Shown in pieces: positions 9,211 to 17,106 of a DNA stretch of 64,000 nt. The stretch covers positions 1-64,000 of the forward strand of contig UQMO01000001.1 of assembly GCA_900542125.1 (NCBI GenBank). Direction: 5' to 3'. Under the pieces are notes generated by a model that had not been told where the DNA came from, searched no databases, and saw nothing but the letters and a program-made list of their open reading frames with translations. This stretch comes from an uncultured Collinsella sp. (GTDB lineage: Bacteria > Actinomycetota > Coriobacteriia > Coriobacteriales > Coriobacteriaceae). The position numbers and the translations under genes were made by a program. Position 1 is the stretch's first letter. Each line of letters opens with the position of its first letter.

Positions 9211-9993
9211 TTATCGGGCGCGGGATGTGCCGGCGCTCAGATGATTGATAAGACTTGCCTGGTAGGCGGCACCAAAGCCGTTGTCGATATTGACGACCGA
9301 AACGCCGCTGGCACAGGAGTTGAGCATGGCGAGCAGCGCGGCTACGCCGCCAAAGCTTGCGCCGTAGCCCACGCTGGTGGGAACGGCGATGACCGGACAG
9401 CTCACCAAGCCGCCGATAACGCTCGCCAACGCGCCCTCCATGCCGGCGACGGCAATGATCACCTGCGCCTGTGCAAGTTCCTCGGCATGCGCGAGCAGGC
9501 GGTGCAGGCCGGCGACGCCTACGTCGTAGAGGCGGTCGACCTCGTTGCCATAGAACTCGGCCGTCAACGCGGCTTCCTCGGCGACGGGCAGGTCGCTCGT
9601 GCCGGCGCAGGCGACGACGACGCGTCCGTTGCCGGTGGGGGAGGGCTTGCCGCCCACGAGGGCGAGCTGCGCGTCCGGGACATATCCCAGATCGATGCCG
9701 TTGCCGAGGAGCTCCGAGGTGCGGGCTGCCTTTTCGGCGTCCAGGCGCGTGACCAGGATGCGCCCCTGACCGGCATCGCGCAGCGCTTCGATAATGGCGG
9801 CAATCTGCTCGGCGGTTTTACCGGCACCGTAGACAACCTCGCCGGCTCCCTGCCGCACCCCGCGCGAAAGATCGAGCTGTGCAAAGCCCAGGTCGGCGGT
9901 CGGCGCCGTCTGGATGCGCGTGAGGGCATCGGCCGGCGTAATGCTTCCGTCTGCCACGTCACTTAGCAATTGCTCAAGATCTCGTTTGTCCAT
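9211..9993 (-). CDS. larB: LarB, pincer cofactor synthase
   Basis: LarB carboxylates and hydrolyses nicotinic acid adenine dinucleotide, the first step of NPN cofactor synthesis. The 260-residue product has the PurE-like C-terminal domain: VVVACAGTSDLPVAEEAALTAE, DVGVAGLHRL, VAGMEGALASVIGGLV, PVIAVPTSVGYGASFGG, and LNSCASGVSVVNIDNGFGAA. The ATG at 9993 has AAGGGA nine bases upstream. It opens the larB-larC-tetR operon, with the larC ribosome site overlapping its stop. No larE sulfur-transfer gene is in the window. Confidence 0.93.
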   Translation of the reverse strand: MDKRDLEQLLSDVADGSITPADALTRIQTAPTADLGFAQLDLSRGVRQGAGEVVYGAGKTAEQIAAIIEALRDAGQGRILVTRLDAEKAARTSELLGNGIDLGYVPDAQLALVGGKPSPTGNGRVVVACAGTSDLPVAEEAALTAEFYGNEVDRLYDVGVAGLHRLLAHAEELAQAQVIIAVAGMEGALASVIGGLVSCPVIAVPTSVGYGASFGGVAALLAMLNSCASGVSVVNIDNGFGAAYQASLINHLSAGTSRAR

Positions 9994-10037
9994 ATAAGTT
10001 CCCTTCGACGCAGAAAAGTTTAGCACGCGAAGGGTTG

Positions 10038-10085
10038 TTTCCGAACATTAGAGCATAATTGTTCGGAAATCTGACATGTCAGATT
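10038..10085 (-). promoter_or_regulatory. Two abutting palindromes before larB
   Basis: TTTCCGAACA (10038-10047) and its exact complement (10060-10069) form a 10-base inverted repeat with a 12-base gap. Touching it is a perfect 18-base palindrome, AATCTGACATGTCAGATT (10068-10085). Both lie 45-92 bases before the larB start. The second has the look of a TetR operator and may be bound by the protein at 7729-8268. They could also act as the end of the serB transcript, but no T-run follows. Confidence 0.7.
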
Positions 10086-10109
10086 AGATGAAGTTGTGAG
10101 GCAAACTGA

Positions 10110-10745
10110 CTAGTCGCGCAGGATGATGTCCATGGCGAGCATCAGGTTGCGCTCGTCGATGGCAAACGGGGCGGCCTCGCGCGTCTTGGGCTTGGCGCAA
10201 AACGCGATGCCCGTGCCCGCGGCCTGAATCATGGGGATGTCGTTGGCGCCGTCGCCGATCGCGACGGTATGGGCCATGTCGACACCGCACTCAACTGCCC
10301 AATCCAGCATCTGGATGAGTTTGGACTCCTTGGTCACAATGTCGGCCGCCAGCTTACCCGTGAGCTTGCCGTCCACGACTTCCAGGCGGTTGGCCAGGCA
10401 AAAATCGATGCCCGCAGCGGCCACGATCTTATCGGCGACCTCGTGGAAGCCGCCGCTCACCACGCCGACCTTCCAGCCCTTGCTGTGTGCCGAGCGCACA
10501 AGCTCCAACGCGCCGGGGGTAAATGTCACACGCTCAAAGGTGCGCTCGAACACGCTCTCGTCCAAATCGGCAAGCAGCCCCACGCGCTCCTCGAGCGCTT
10601 GCTTAAAGTCCAGCTCGCCGCGCATAGCGCGTTCGGTGATCTGTGCCACCTGCTCGCCCACGCCGGCCTCCTCGCCCAACAGGTCGATGACCTCCTGGTT
10701 GATGAGCGTGGAGTCGATATCCATAACGATGAGGCGTGCAGTCAT
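10110..10745 (-). CDS. serB: Phosphoserine phosphatase
   Basis: Last step of serine synthesis: hydrolyses phosphoserine to serine. The 211-residue HAD-superfamily enzyme shows MDIDSTLI (the nucleophile DxDST motif near residue 8), VVSGGFHE (motif II), and IGDGANDIPMIQAAGTGIAF (motif IV). The ACT domain found in some SerB proteins is absent. The ATG at 10745 follows GGAAAGG by seven bases; the longer open frame upstream is not supported. It is divergent from aspS. Confidence 0.92.
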   Translation of the reverse strand: MTARLIVMDIDSTLINQEVIDLLGEEAGVGEQVAQITERAMRGELDFKQALEERVGLLADLDESVFERTFERVTFTPGALELVRSAHSKGWKVGVVSGGFHEVADKIVAAAGIDFCLANRLEVVDGKLTGKLAADIVTKESKLIQMLDWAVECGVDMAHTVAIGDGANDIPMIQAAGTGIAFCAKPKTREAAPFAIDERNLMLAMDIILRD

Positions 10746-11001
10746 GGCGGGCCTTTCCGAGTGCAGTTGTATTGGGGCACATTGTCGCACGTGGCGCGCG
10801 TCGGCAGACACTGCGACGCATCAATTGTTTCGTCTCCGTCAAGTCTTTGGGCAAGAGCTACTTTTCCGCGGCACATCGACACGGGTGCGATAAGATAGAA
10901 CGCCATGTCCGGCTGCGCGGTTTACGCAGGCTGGGCAAATCTGTACGACGCCGCCCGGAACGACACGGGGCGGCACAGATCCATAAAGGAGGATCACTGG
11001 T

Positions 11002-12789
11002 ATGAGCCAGACCCGTCCCATTGACGAGCATTCCATGCACACCCGTACCTGCGGCGAGCTTCGCTTCGAGAACGTGGGCGAAGAGGTCACCCTCACCGGT
11101 TGGGTGAGCCGTCGCCGCGACCACGGCGGCCTTATCTTCTGCGACCTTCGCGACCGCGAGGGCATCACGCAGCTCACTTTCGACCCCGAGCACTCCGACG
11201 GCGATGCCTTTAAGATCGCCGAGACCATGCGTCCCGAGTGGCCCATCAAGATCCACGGCGTCGTGCGCGCTCGTGGCGAGGAGACCACCAACACCAAGCT
11301 CGCGACCGGCGAGATCGAGGTCCTGACCGACCACGCCGAGGTGCTCAACACGTCCGTCACCCCGCCGTTCCAGATCGAGGACGGCATCGAGACCAGCGAG
11401 GACACCCGCCTGCGCTATCGCTATCTGGACCTTCGCCGTCCCGAGATGATGGCCAACCTCAAGCTGCGCTCCGACTTTACCTTTGCCATTCGCGAGGCGC
11501 TGCACAACCGTGAGTTCATGGAGGTCGAGACGCCCTCCCTGTTTAAGTCCACGCCCGAGGGCGCTCGTGACTTCATCGTCCCCAGCCGTATCCAGCCGGG
11601 TAACTTCTACGCCCTGCCGCAGTCCCCGCAGCTCCTGAAGCAGCTGCTCATGGTCGGTGGCGTTGAGCGCTACTACCAGGTTGCCAAGTGCTTCCGCGAC
11701 GAGGACCTGCGTGCCGACCGTCAGCCCGAGTTCACCCAGGTCGATATCGAGATGTCCTTCGTGGACCAGAACGATGTCATGAGCGCGCTCGAGGAGGTCC
11801 TGGCCGACGCCTTCGGCCGCATGGGCGTCGAGATGCCCACGCCGCTGCGTCGCATGGACTACTGGGAGGCCATGGACACCTATGGCTCCGACAAGCCCGA
11901 TACCCGCTATGGCATGCACCTGGTCGACCTGACCGACATTTTTGCCAACTCCAAGTTCAAGGTCTTTGCGACTGCCGCAAACGAGGAGGGCTCTGTCGTC
12001 AAGGCCATCAACGCCAAGGGTGCCGGTGCCTGGGCACGTGCCAAGATCGATAAGCTCGCCGGCGTGGCCTCCACGTTTGGCGCCAAGGGCCTGGCCTGGA
12101 TCGCTTTCCGCGAGGACGGCTCTATCAACAGCCCCATCGTCAAGTTCTTCTCGGACGAGGAGATGGCGGCTCTGCGCGAGCGCATGGGCGTCGAGCCCGG
12201 CGACCTTGTGATGTTCGCCGCCGGCCCGCGCCTGCTCTCTGACGAGATCCTGGGTGGCATGCGTTCGCACATGGCCAACGCACTTGAGATCAAGCGCGAG
12301 GGTCACGACTTCCTGTGGGTCGTCAACTTCCCGCTGTTCCATTGGGACGAGGATCGCAAGGCCTATGCTGCCGAGCACCAGCCCTTTACCCTGCCGACCG
12401 AGACCGATATCGCCAAGATCGAGGCCGATCCCCTGGCAGCCGGTTCGTGCACCTACGACTTTGTCATGGACGGCTTTGAGGCCGGCGGTGGCGGTATGCG
12501 TATCCACAACGCCGAGATGCAGATGTCCATGCTCAAGCTCCTGGGCTTTACCGAGGAGCGTGCCGAGTCTCAGTTCGGCTTCCTCATGGAGGCCCTCAAG
12601 TTTGGTGCGCCCCCGATGGGCGGTTTCGCTCTGGGCCTGGACCGCGTGTGCATGCTGCTTACCGGTTCCGACTCCATCCGCGACGTCATGGCGTTCCCCA
12701 AGACGGCTAGCGGCTCCGACCTCATGTCGGGCGCCCCGAGTGCCGTTTCCGGCGCCCAGCTCAAGGACGTCAGCCTGCGCCTGATGTAG
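11002..12789 (+). CDS. aspS: Aspartyl-tRNA synthetase
   Basis: Class II synthetase that charges tRNA-Asp. The 595-residue bacterial-type enzyme has the N-terminal OB-fold anticodon domain (TGWVSRRRDHGGLIFCDLRDREG), motif 2 (FRDEDLRADRQPEFTQ, about residue 230), a GAD insertion domain (about 290-420) and motif 3 (GLDRVCMLLTG near 545). AAAGGAGG lies nine bases before the ATG. Because gatCAB is also in the window, this enzyme may be the non-discriminating type that also makes Asp-tRNA-Asn; the sequence alone does not settle this. Confidence 0.96.
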   Translation: MSQTRPIDEHSMHTRTCGELRFENVGEEVTLTGWVSRRRDHGGLIFCDLRDREGITQLTFDPEHSDGDAFKIAETMRPEWPIKIHGVVRARGEETTNTKLATGEIEVLTDHAEVLNTSVTPPFQIEDGIETSEDTRLRYRYLDLRRPEMMANLKLRSDFTFAIREALHNREFMEVETPSLFKSTPEGARDFIVPSRIQPGNFYALPQSPQLLKQLLMVGGVERYYQVAKCFRDEDLRADRQPEFTQVDIEMSFVDQNDVMSALEEVLADAFGRMGVEMPTPLRRMDYWEAMDTYGSDKPDTRYGMHLVDLTDIFANSKFKVFATAANEEGSVVKAINAKGAGAWARAKIDKLAGVASTFGAKGLAWIAFREDGSINSPIVKFFSDEEMAALRERMGVEPGDLVMFAAGPRLLSDEILGGMRSHMANALEIKREGHDFLWVVNFPLFHWDEDRKAYAAEHQPFTLPTETDIAKIEADPLAAGSCTYDFVMDGFEAGGGGMRIHNAEMQMSMLKLLGFTEERAESQFGFLMEALKFGAPPMGGFALGLDRVCMLLTGSDSIRDVMAFPKTASGSDLMSGAPSAVSGAQLKDVSLRLM

Positions 12790-12813
12790 GCGAGCGGCTA
12801 CATATTGCCCGTT

Positions 12814-12848
12814 GCGAGGGAAGGACACGTGCCTTCCCTCGTTTTTTG
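12814..12848 (+). terminator. Intrinsic terminator of aspS
   Basis: CGAGGGAAGG (12815-12824) pairs perfectly with CCTTCCCTCG (12832-12841), followed by six T residues. Confidence 0.95.
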
Positions 12849-12876
12849 TGCGTGTGAGATGAGCTGTGGACCCTAT

Positions 12877-13092
12877 GGGCAAAAAATGCCAAATATGAGT
12901 ACTGTTGCAAAAGAAGTGCCATATTTTCCGGTCTGTTTTGCGTGAAAAAGGGCTTAAATTCAATTTATATAACCCCCTAGAGACGTTAATCGAGGGCTTT
13001 TTATCCTCTGTAATCGCTTAAATCGGGCTATGGGGGTCTGATTTTGCTGCTACTAAATTGATGACAGTACTCATATTCGCCACTTTTTGACC
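12877..13092. mobile_element. MITE-like element with terminal inverted repeats
   Basis: The ends (12877-12905 and 13064-13092) are 29-base imperfect inverted repeats sharing AATATGAGTACTGT. The 216-base element is AT-rich, contains no open frame, and holds an inner pair ACCCCCTA / TATGGGGGT. No clear target duplication is seen. This fits a non-autonomous transposable element or a structured intergenic repeat; the mobilising enzyme is not in the window. Confidence 0.65.
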
Positions 13093-13192
13093 ACGAGGTG
13101 TTCAGAGGGGCTCTCGACAAGCATCTAACGGTACAATAACTACCACGTGGCTGGGTTTTGCCGGCCGAATGTGCGATGTCGTGGGAGGGGAC

Positions 13193-13441
13193 ATGGTCGA
13201 GTTTACAAAGACGATTAAAGATCCGTTGGGATTACATGCCCGCCCGGTTGCGCTGCTCTATGACATTATCGCCAAGCATCGCAGCGACGTGTCGGTCAGC
13301 ATCGGCGATCGCCACACGGATGGCCGCGATGTCATGGGACTCATGGCCCTCTATGGTGAGTGCGGCGAGAGCGTCGTCTTCCGCGTTTCGGGCGTGGATG
13401 AGGCCTCCTGTGTCACATCGATCAGAAATCTCTCGCTCTAA
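13193..13441 (+). CDS. ptsH: HPr-family phosphocarrier with Asp46
   Basis: HPr passes phosphate from enzyme I to the EIIA components of the sugar phosphotransferase system. The 82-residue protein has GLHARPV with the active His at position 15 and Arg17. The regulatory serine expected at position 46 (KSIMG in Bacillus) is Asp here (RDVMG), the same change as the known phosphomimetic mutant. The start ATG 13193 has GGGAGG four bases before it. It stands alone, without ptsI. It is either the general HPr with lost kinase control, or a specialised paralog; the window cannot tell. Confidence 0.88.
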   Translation: MVEFTKTIKDPLGLHARPVALLYDIIAKHRSDVSVSIGDRHTDGRDVMGLMALYGECGESVVFRVSGVDEASCVTSIRNLSL

Positions 13442-13450
13442 CCTCAACAA

Positions 13451-13480
13451 TGTGGCAAAGGGGCAGTCCCCTCTGTTGCA
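13451..13480. repeat. Small hairpin, AGGGG/CCCCT type
   Basis: TGGCAAAGGGGCAG followed by CCCCTCTGTTGCA forms a short hairpin (AGGGG-cagt-CCCCT with flanking GC pairs). It resembles the hairpin at 62668-62692 and may be a divergent member of the GGGACAGG repeat family. Confidence 0.4.
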
Positions 13481-13494
13481 TCAATTGGTATGAC

Positions 13495-13533
13495 AAGGCG
13501 CCGCAAAGAGACAGTCTTTGCGGCGCCTTTGTT
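13495..13533 (+). terminator. Terminator after HPr gene
   Basis: AAGGCGCCGCAAAGA (13495-13509) pairs with TCTTTGCGGCGCCTTT (13515-13530), followed by GTTT. Confidence 0.9.
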
Positions 13534-13571
13534 TCGTATAGGAAACTTTTTCGAAATCTGAATAGGGACCC

Positions 13572-13631
13572 TTTCCAAAAAGTTAACCACGTGCTAGTTT
13601 ACTATAGCGAACATAGACGTGGTTAACTTTT
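13572..13631 (+). promoter_or_regulatory. feo promoter with inverted-repeat operator
   Basis: AAAAGTTAACCACGT (13578-13592) and its exact complement (13617-13631) flank 24 bases that contain TACTATAG, a likely -10. A repressor bound to both arms would cover the promoter. The half-sites resemble those of DtxR/IdeR-type metal regulators by position and by the GTTAAC centre. The left side, TTTCCAAAAAGTTAACCA (13572-13589), recurs with one change at 62713-62730 before the metal ATPase genes. Confidence 0.8.
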
Positions 13632-13673
13632 AACGCGTCGATGTTGAGGACGAACTGACGTTAGGAGCAACTC

Positions 13674-13916
13674 ATGTCTTGCGGACCGCAGATGCCGGCA
13701 ATGCCGCTTTCGATGGTAAAAGCGGGCGAAACCGTGCGCGTGTCTCGTGTAAAGGGCAATGAGGATATGAAGCACCACCTCAAGGACCTCGGCTTTGTCG
13801 AGGGCAACGAAATCCACGTGGTGAGCTCGAGTGGCGCCAATATCATCGTCACTGTGCTGGGCGCACGCTTTGGTATCGATTCCAAGGTTGCCATGCACAT
13901 CATGACCGTCGGTTAG
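13674..13916 (+). CDS. feoA: FeoA-domain protein 1
   Basis: An 80-residue SH3-like FeoA protein that assists FeoB in ferrous iron uptake. Family features are the GETVRVSRVKGNEDMKHHLKDLGFVEG block and the IDSKVAMHIMTV end. An N-terminal extension, MSCGPQMPAMPL, has a Cys and precedes the domain. TAGGAGC lies before the ATG. It is first in feoA-feoA-feoB and sits behind a strong operator, so it should be expressed when iron is low. Confidence 0.9.
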   Translation: MSCGPQMPAMPLSMVKAGETVRVSRVKGNEDMKHHLKDLGFVEGNEIHVVSSSGANIIVTVLGARFGIDSKVAMHIMTVG

Positions 13917-13956
13917 TCGACGGTATTTCTGTACGCACTGAAAGGGGGACAAGTAA

Positions 13957-14178
13957 ATGAAGACGTTGGGTGACGTTAAGGTGGGCGAGAGCTCCACCAT
14001 CGTCAAGCTTCACGGCGAGGGTGCGCTTCGCCGCCACCTTATGGACCTGGGGCTCATCAAGGGCACTTCGTTCAAGGTCGTGAAGGTTGCACCGCTCGGT
14101 GATCCGGTCGAGATCAACGTGCGCGGCTACGAGCTTTCCATCCGCAAGGAGGAGGCCGCCGTCGTCGAGGTCCAGTAA
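13957..14178 (+). CDS. feoA: FeoA-domain protein 2
   Basis: A second, 73-residue FeoA protein, with GEGALRRHLMDLGLIKGTSF and the end ELSIRKEEAAVVEVQ. AAAGGGGG precedes the ATG. It is distinct from the first copy, starting MKTLGDVKVGE without the Cys extension. Two FeoA proteins before one FeoB suggest division of labour or a hetero-oligomer. It lies 40 bases after feoA1 and 123 bases before feoB. Confidence 0.92.
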   Translation: MKTLGDVKVGESSTIVKLHGEGALRRHLMDLGLIKGTSFKVVKVAPLGDPVEINVRGYELSIRKEEAAVVEVQ

Positions 14179-14301
14179 GGACTCGCGGCGCATATTTCTG
14201 CAGATAAAGTTAGGTATTTCTAACTTAATGCTGCAACTTTGAAGCACATTATCCAGTTTGCGCGGAGAAAGCAGCGCAAGCACACAAGGAAGAAGGATTG
14301 A

Positions 14302-16629
14302 ATGGCGGATTCTCAGATCCATGTCGCACTTGCGGGTAACCCCAACTGCGGCAAGACCACGCTTTTCAACCTAATCACCGGCGCCAACGGTTATGTTGGC
14401 AACTGGCCTGGTGTTACGGTTGAGAAAAAGGAAGCCAAGCTCCTGAGTGACAAGAACGTCACCATCACGGACCTTCCCGGTATCTACTCGCTTTCCCCCT
14501 ACAGCCCCGAGGAGCAGTGCTCGCGCGACTACCTCATGAGCGGCGAGCCCGATGTCGTCGTCCAGGTTGTCGACGCCACCAACCTCGAGCGCAACCTGTA
14601 CCTGGCGCTTCAGGTTATCGAGACCGGCCTGCCCGTGGTCGTTGCCCTCAACATGGCCGACTTGGTCGAGAAGAATGGCGACAAGATCGACACGGACAAG
14701 CTCTCCAAGAAGCTCGGCTGCCCGGTCACGATGATCTCGGCTCTTAAGAACAAGGGTATCAAGGAGCTGTTCGAGCAGGTCAAGAAGTCTGCTGCTTCCA
14801 AGGGCCAGGTGCCGGAGCACAAGTTCGATTCCTCCATCGAGGACGTTCTGGACCACATCGAAAACAATCTGCCGGCGAGCGTTCCCGCTAACAAGCGCCG
14901 CTATTACGCCGTCAAGCTGTTCGAGCGTGATGCAGACGCCTGCAAACTCATCAACCTCACCAAGGAGAAGGCCGCTCGCGTGGAGCAGCTGGTCGCTCAG
15001 TGCGAGCAGGACTGCGACGATGACGCCGAGTCCATCATCACCGGTGAGCGCTACGGCGTGATCGCACACATCATCGACGAGTGCCTCACCAAGGCCCCGG
15101 CCAAGATGAGCACCTCCGAGAAGATCGACCGTGTGGTTACCAACCGTATCCTGGGCCTGCCGATCTTTGTGGTCATCATGTTCTGCGTGTACTACATCGC
15201 CGTTTCCACCCTGGGCGGAACGGTGACCGACTTCACCAACGATCAGCTCTTTGGCACCGACGGTTGGTATGTGCTCGGTCAGGGCCGCGATGCTTACGAT
15301 GAGGCTGTCGAGGCCGCGGGTGACGACGCCGACTCGGTCGACCCGGCACAGTACGGCCCCTATGTCCCGGGTATCACCACCATGGTGCACGACGCCCTCG
15401 TGGCGGGTGGCACCGAGGACGGTGGCCTGGTCGATTCGCTGGTCTGCGACGGTATCGTTGGCGGCCTGGGCGCCATCTTCGGCTTTGTGCCGCAGATGTT
15501 CCTGCTGTTCGTGATGCTGTCCTTCCTGGAGGACTGCGGCTACATGGCCCGCGTCGCCTTTATCATGGACCGCGTGTTCCGCCGCTTTGGCCTGTCCGGT
15601 AAGTCGTTCATCCCCATGCTCGTGTCCTCGGGCTGCGGCGTCCCCGGCGTCATGGCCACCAAGACCATCGAGAACGAGAAGGACCGCCGCATGACGGTCA
15701 TGACCACCACGTTTATTCCCTGTGGTGCCAAACTGCCGATCATCGCCCTGCTCATGGGTTCCATCATCGGCGACTCTTCCACCACCGCTGCGTGGATCAG
15801 CCCGCTCTTCTACTTCCTGGGCGTCTTTGCCGTCATCGCCTCGGGCCTCATGCTCAAGAAGACCAAGCTCTTCGCCGGTCGCCCGACGCCGTTCGTTATG
15901 GAGCTCCCCGCCTACCACTTCCCGGCGATCCGCTCTTGGGCACTGCACGTTTGGGAGCGCTGCTGGGCCTTTATCAAGAAGGCCGGCACGGTCATCTTCG
16001 CGTCCACTGTCGTGGTGTGGTTCCTCTCCAACTTTGGTAGCTACAACGGCACGTTTGGCTTCCTGCCTGCTATGGAGGGCATCCCCGAGGAGTTCATGGA
16101 CTACTCCGTGCTTGCCATGCTGGGCAACCTGGTCGCCTGGATCTTCGCCCCGCTCGGCTTTAGCACCTGGCAGGCAACTGCGCTGACCGTCTCGGGCCTT
16201 GTGGCTAAGGAGAACGTCGTCGCAACCGCCGGTTCGCTGCTGTCCGTCGCCGACGCCGGCGAGACTGACCCGAGCCTGTGGACCGCGTTTGCCGGCATGT
16301 TCCCCACCATGGGCGCTTGCGTTGCCTTCGGCGCCTTCAACCTGCTGTGCGCTCCGTGCTTTGCCGCCATTGGCACCATCCGCAACCAGATGGATTCCGG
16401 CAAGTGGACTGCGATTGCCATTGGCTACGAGTGCGCCTTCGCTTGGGTGATCGGCCTGTTCATCAACCAGTTCTACAACCTGCTTGTCCTTGGGCAGTTT
16501 GGTATCTGGACGGTTGTGGCCATTGTGCTGCTGGTTGCGATGCTCTTCCAGATTTTCCGTCCCATGCCCAAGCATGCATGGACCGATGAGGACGAGACCA
16601 ACACTGCTTCCGCTGCCATCTCTGCCTAA
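14302..16629 (+). CDS. feoB: Ferrous iron transporter FeoB
   Basis: Main membrane protein of ferrous iron uptake, 775 residues. The N-terminal G domain shows GNPNCGKTT (G1, residues 12-20), DLPGIYSLSPY (G3), NMAD (G4) and SALKNKG (G5). The membrane part from about residue 285 has the Gate segments, including SSGCGVPGVMATKTI and FIPCGAKLPII, both with conserved Cys. A soluble extracytoplasmic stretch lies at about 315-375. GGAAGAAGGA precedes the ATG. It is the third gene of the iron-regulated operon and is followed by a terminator. Confidence 0.96.
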   Translation: MADSQIHVALAGNPNCGKTTLFNLITGANGYVGNWPGVTVEKKEAKLLSDKNVTITDLPGIYSLSPYSPEEQCSRDYLMSGEPDVVVQVVDATNLERNLYLALQVIETGLPVVVALNMADLVEKNGDKIDTDKLSKKLGCPVTMISALKNKGIKELFEQVKKSAASKGQVPEHKFDSSIEDVLDHIENNLPASVPANKRRYYAVKLFERDADACKLINLTKEKAARVEQLVAQCEQDCDDDAESIITGERYGVIAHIIDECLTKAPAKMSTSEKIDRVVTNRILGLPIFVVIMFCVYYIAVSTLGGTVTDFTNDQLFGTDGWYVLGQGRDAYDEAVEAAGDDADSVDPAQYGPYVPGITTMVHDALVAGGTEDGGLVDSLVCDGIVGGLGAIFGFVPQMFLLFVMLSFLEDCGYMARVAFIMDRVFRRFGLSGKSFIPMLVSSGCGVPGVMATKTIENEKDRRMTVMTTTFIPCGAKLPIIALLMGSIIGDSSTTAAWISPLFYFLGVFAVIASGLMLKKTKLFAGRPTPFVMELPAYHFPAIRSWALHVWERCWAFIKKAGTVIFASTVVVWFLSNFGSYNGTFGFLPAMEGIPEEFMDYSVLAMLGNLVAWIFAPLGFSTWQATALTVSGLVAKENVVATAGSLLSVADAGETDPSLWTAFAGMFPTMGACVAFGAFNLLCAPCFAAIGTIRNQMDSGKWTAIAIGYECAFAWVIGLFINQFYNLLVLGQFGIWTVVAIVLLVAMLFQIFRPMPKHAWTDEDETNTASAAISA

Positions 16630-16657
16630 TCCTGATCAAGGTAGCCCCTTTCCATAG

Positions 16658-16691
16658 AGCCCGGGTATCTTTGCGATACCCGGGCTTTTTG
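16658..16691 (+). terminator. Terminator after feoB
   Basis: AGCCCGGGTATC (16658-16669) pairs perfectly with GATACCCGGGCT (16675-16686), followed by TTTT. Confidence 0.93.
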
Positions 16692-16721
16692 GTGGGAGAG
16701 ATGTGGCGTTTCCGCAGATAA

Positions 16722-16758
16722 AACCGACCAAAATAAACCTGTCCCTTTTTGGTAGGTT
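16722..16758 (-). repeat. GGGACAGG-type intergenic palindrome (reverse copy)
   Basis: Read on the - strand, ACCTACCAAAAAGGGACAGG is followed by TTTATTTTGGTCGGTTTTATC, forming a hairpin. It matches the copy at 42066-42106 closely, including the TTTTATCTG tail. Confidence 0.75.
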
Positions 16759-16779
16759 GAGAATGGGGTAAAGTAAGTG

Positions 16780-16789
16780 GTGGTTAACT
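16780..16789 (+). promoter_or_regulatory. Half-site like the feo operator
   Basis: GTGGTTAACT, identical to ten bases of the right arm of the feo operator, sits 15 bases before the start of the FeoB-associated gene. It suggests the small gene is also iron-regulated, but a single short match is weak evidence. Confidence 0.4.
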
Positions 16790-16803
16790 AGAGGAGGCTT
16801 GCT

Positions 16804-17004
16804 ATGGCACCTATCGATATTGTTGTACTGGCTGTTATCGGTATTGCGTTTGTCGCGGTATGCGTGCGCATCTACCGCAAGGGCACCTGCGCCGACTGCG
16901 CTCAGGGTGGCGTTTGCACCGGGCATTGCTCCAACAAAAAGACCTGTGCCGCGCTGAAAGGCGTCGACAAAATCGCCGAAGACCTGGGCCGCGGTATCCA
17001 TTAG
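16804..17004 (+). CDS. FeoB-associated Cys-rich membrane protein
   Basis: A 66-residue protein with one N-terminal membrane helix (about residues 4-24) and a short cytoplasmic tail rich in cysteine: CADCAQGGVCTGHCSNKKTC, six Cys in 20 residues. Small Cys-rich proteins of this kind are often encoded after feoB and are thought to aid iron transfer, in the manner of FeoC. GAGGAGG precedes the ATG. It has its own possible iron box after the feoB terminator. Confidence 0.85.
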   Translation: MAPIDIVVLAVIGIAFVAVCVRIYRKGTCADCAQGGVCTGHCSNKKTCAALKGVDKIAEDLGRGIH

Positions 17005-17106
17005 CCGACCGGCGTTTGGGCATGTTTGACTGCGGACGCGGCGGTTTCTGATACGATAAGTACGTTAGCAACTGCCGCCGAGCGGCTCAAACGAAAGGAA
17101 GCCTGT

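Noticed and set aside
10812..11001. T-box riboswitch before aspS
   Set aside because: The gap between serB and aspS is long enough, but I could not find the conserved T-box sequence or an antiterminator/terminator pair.
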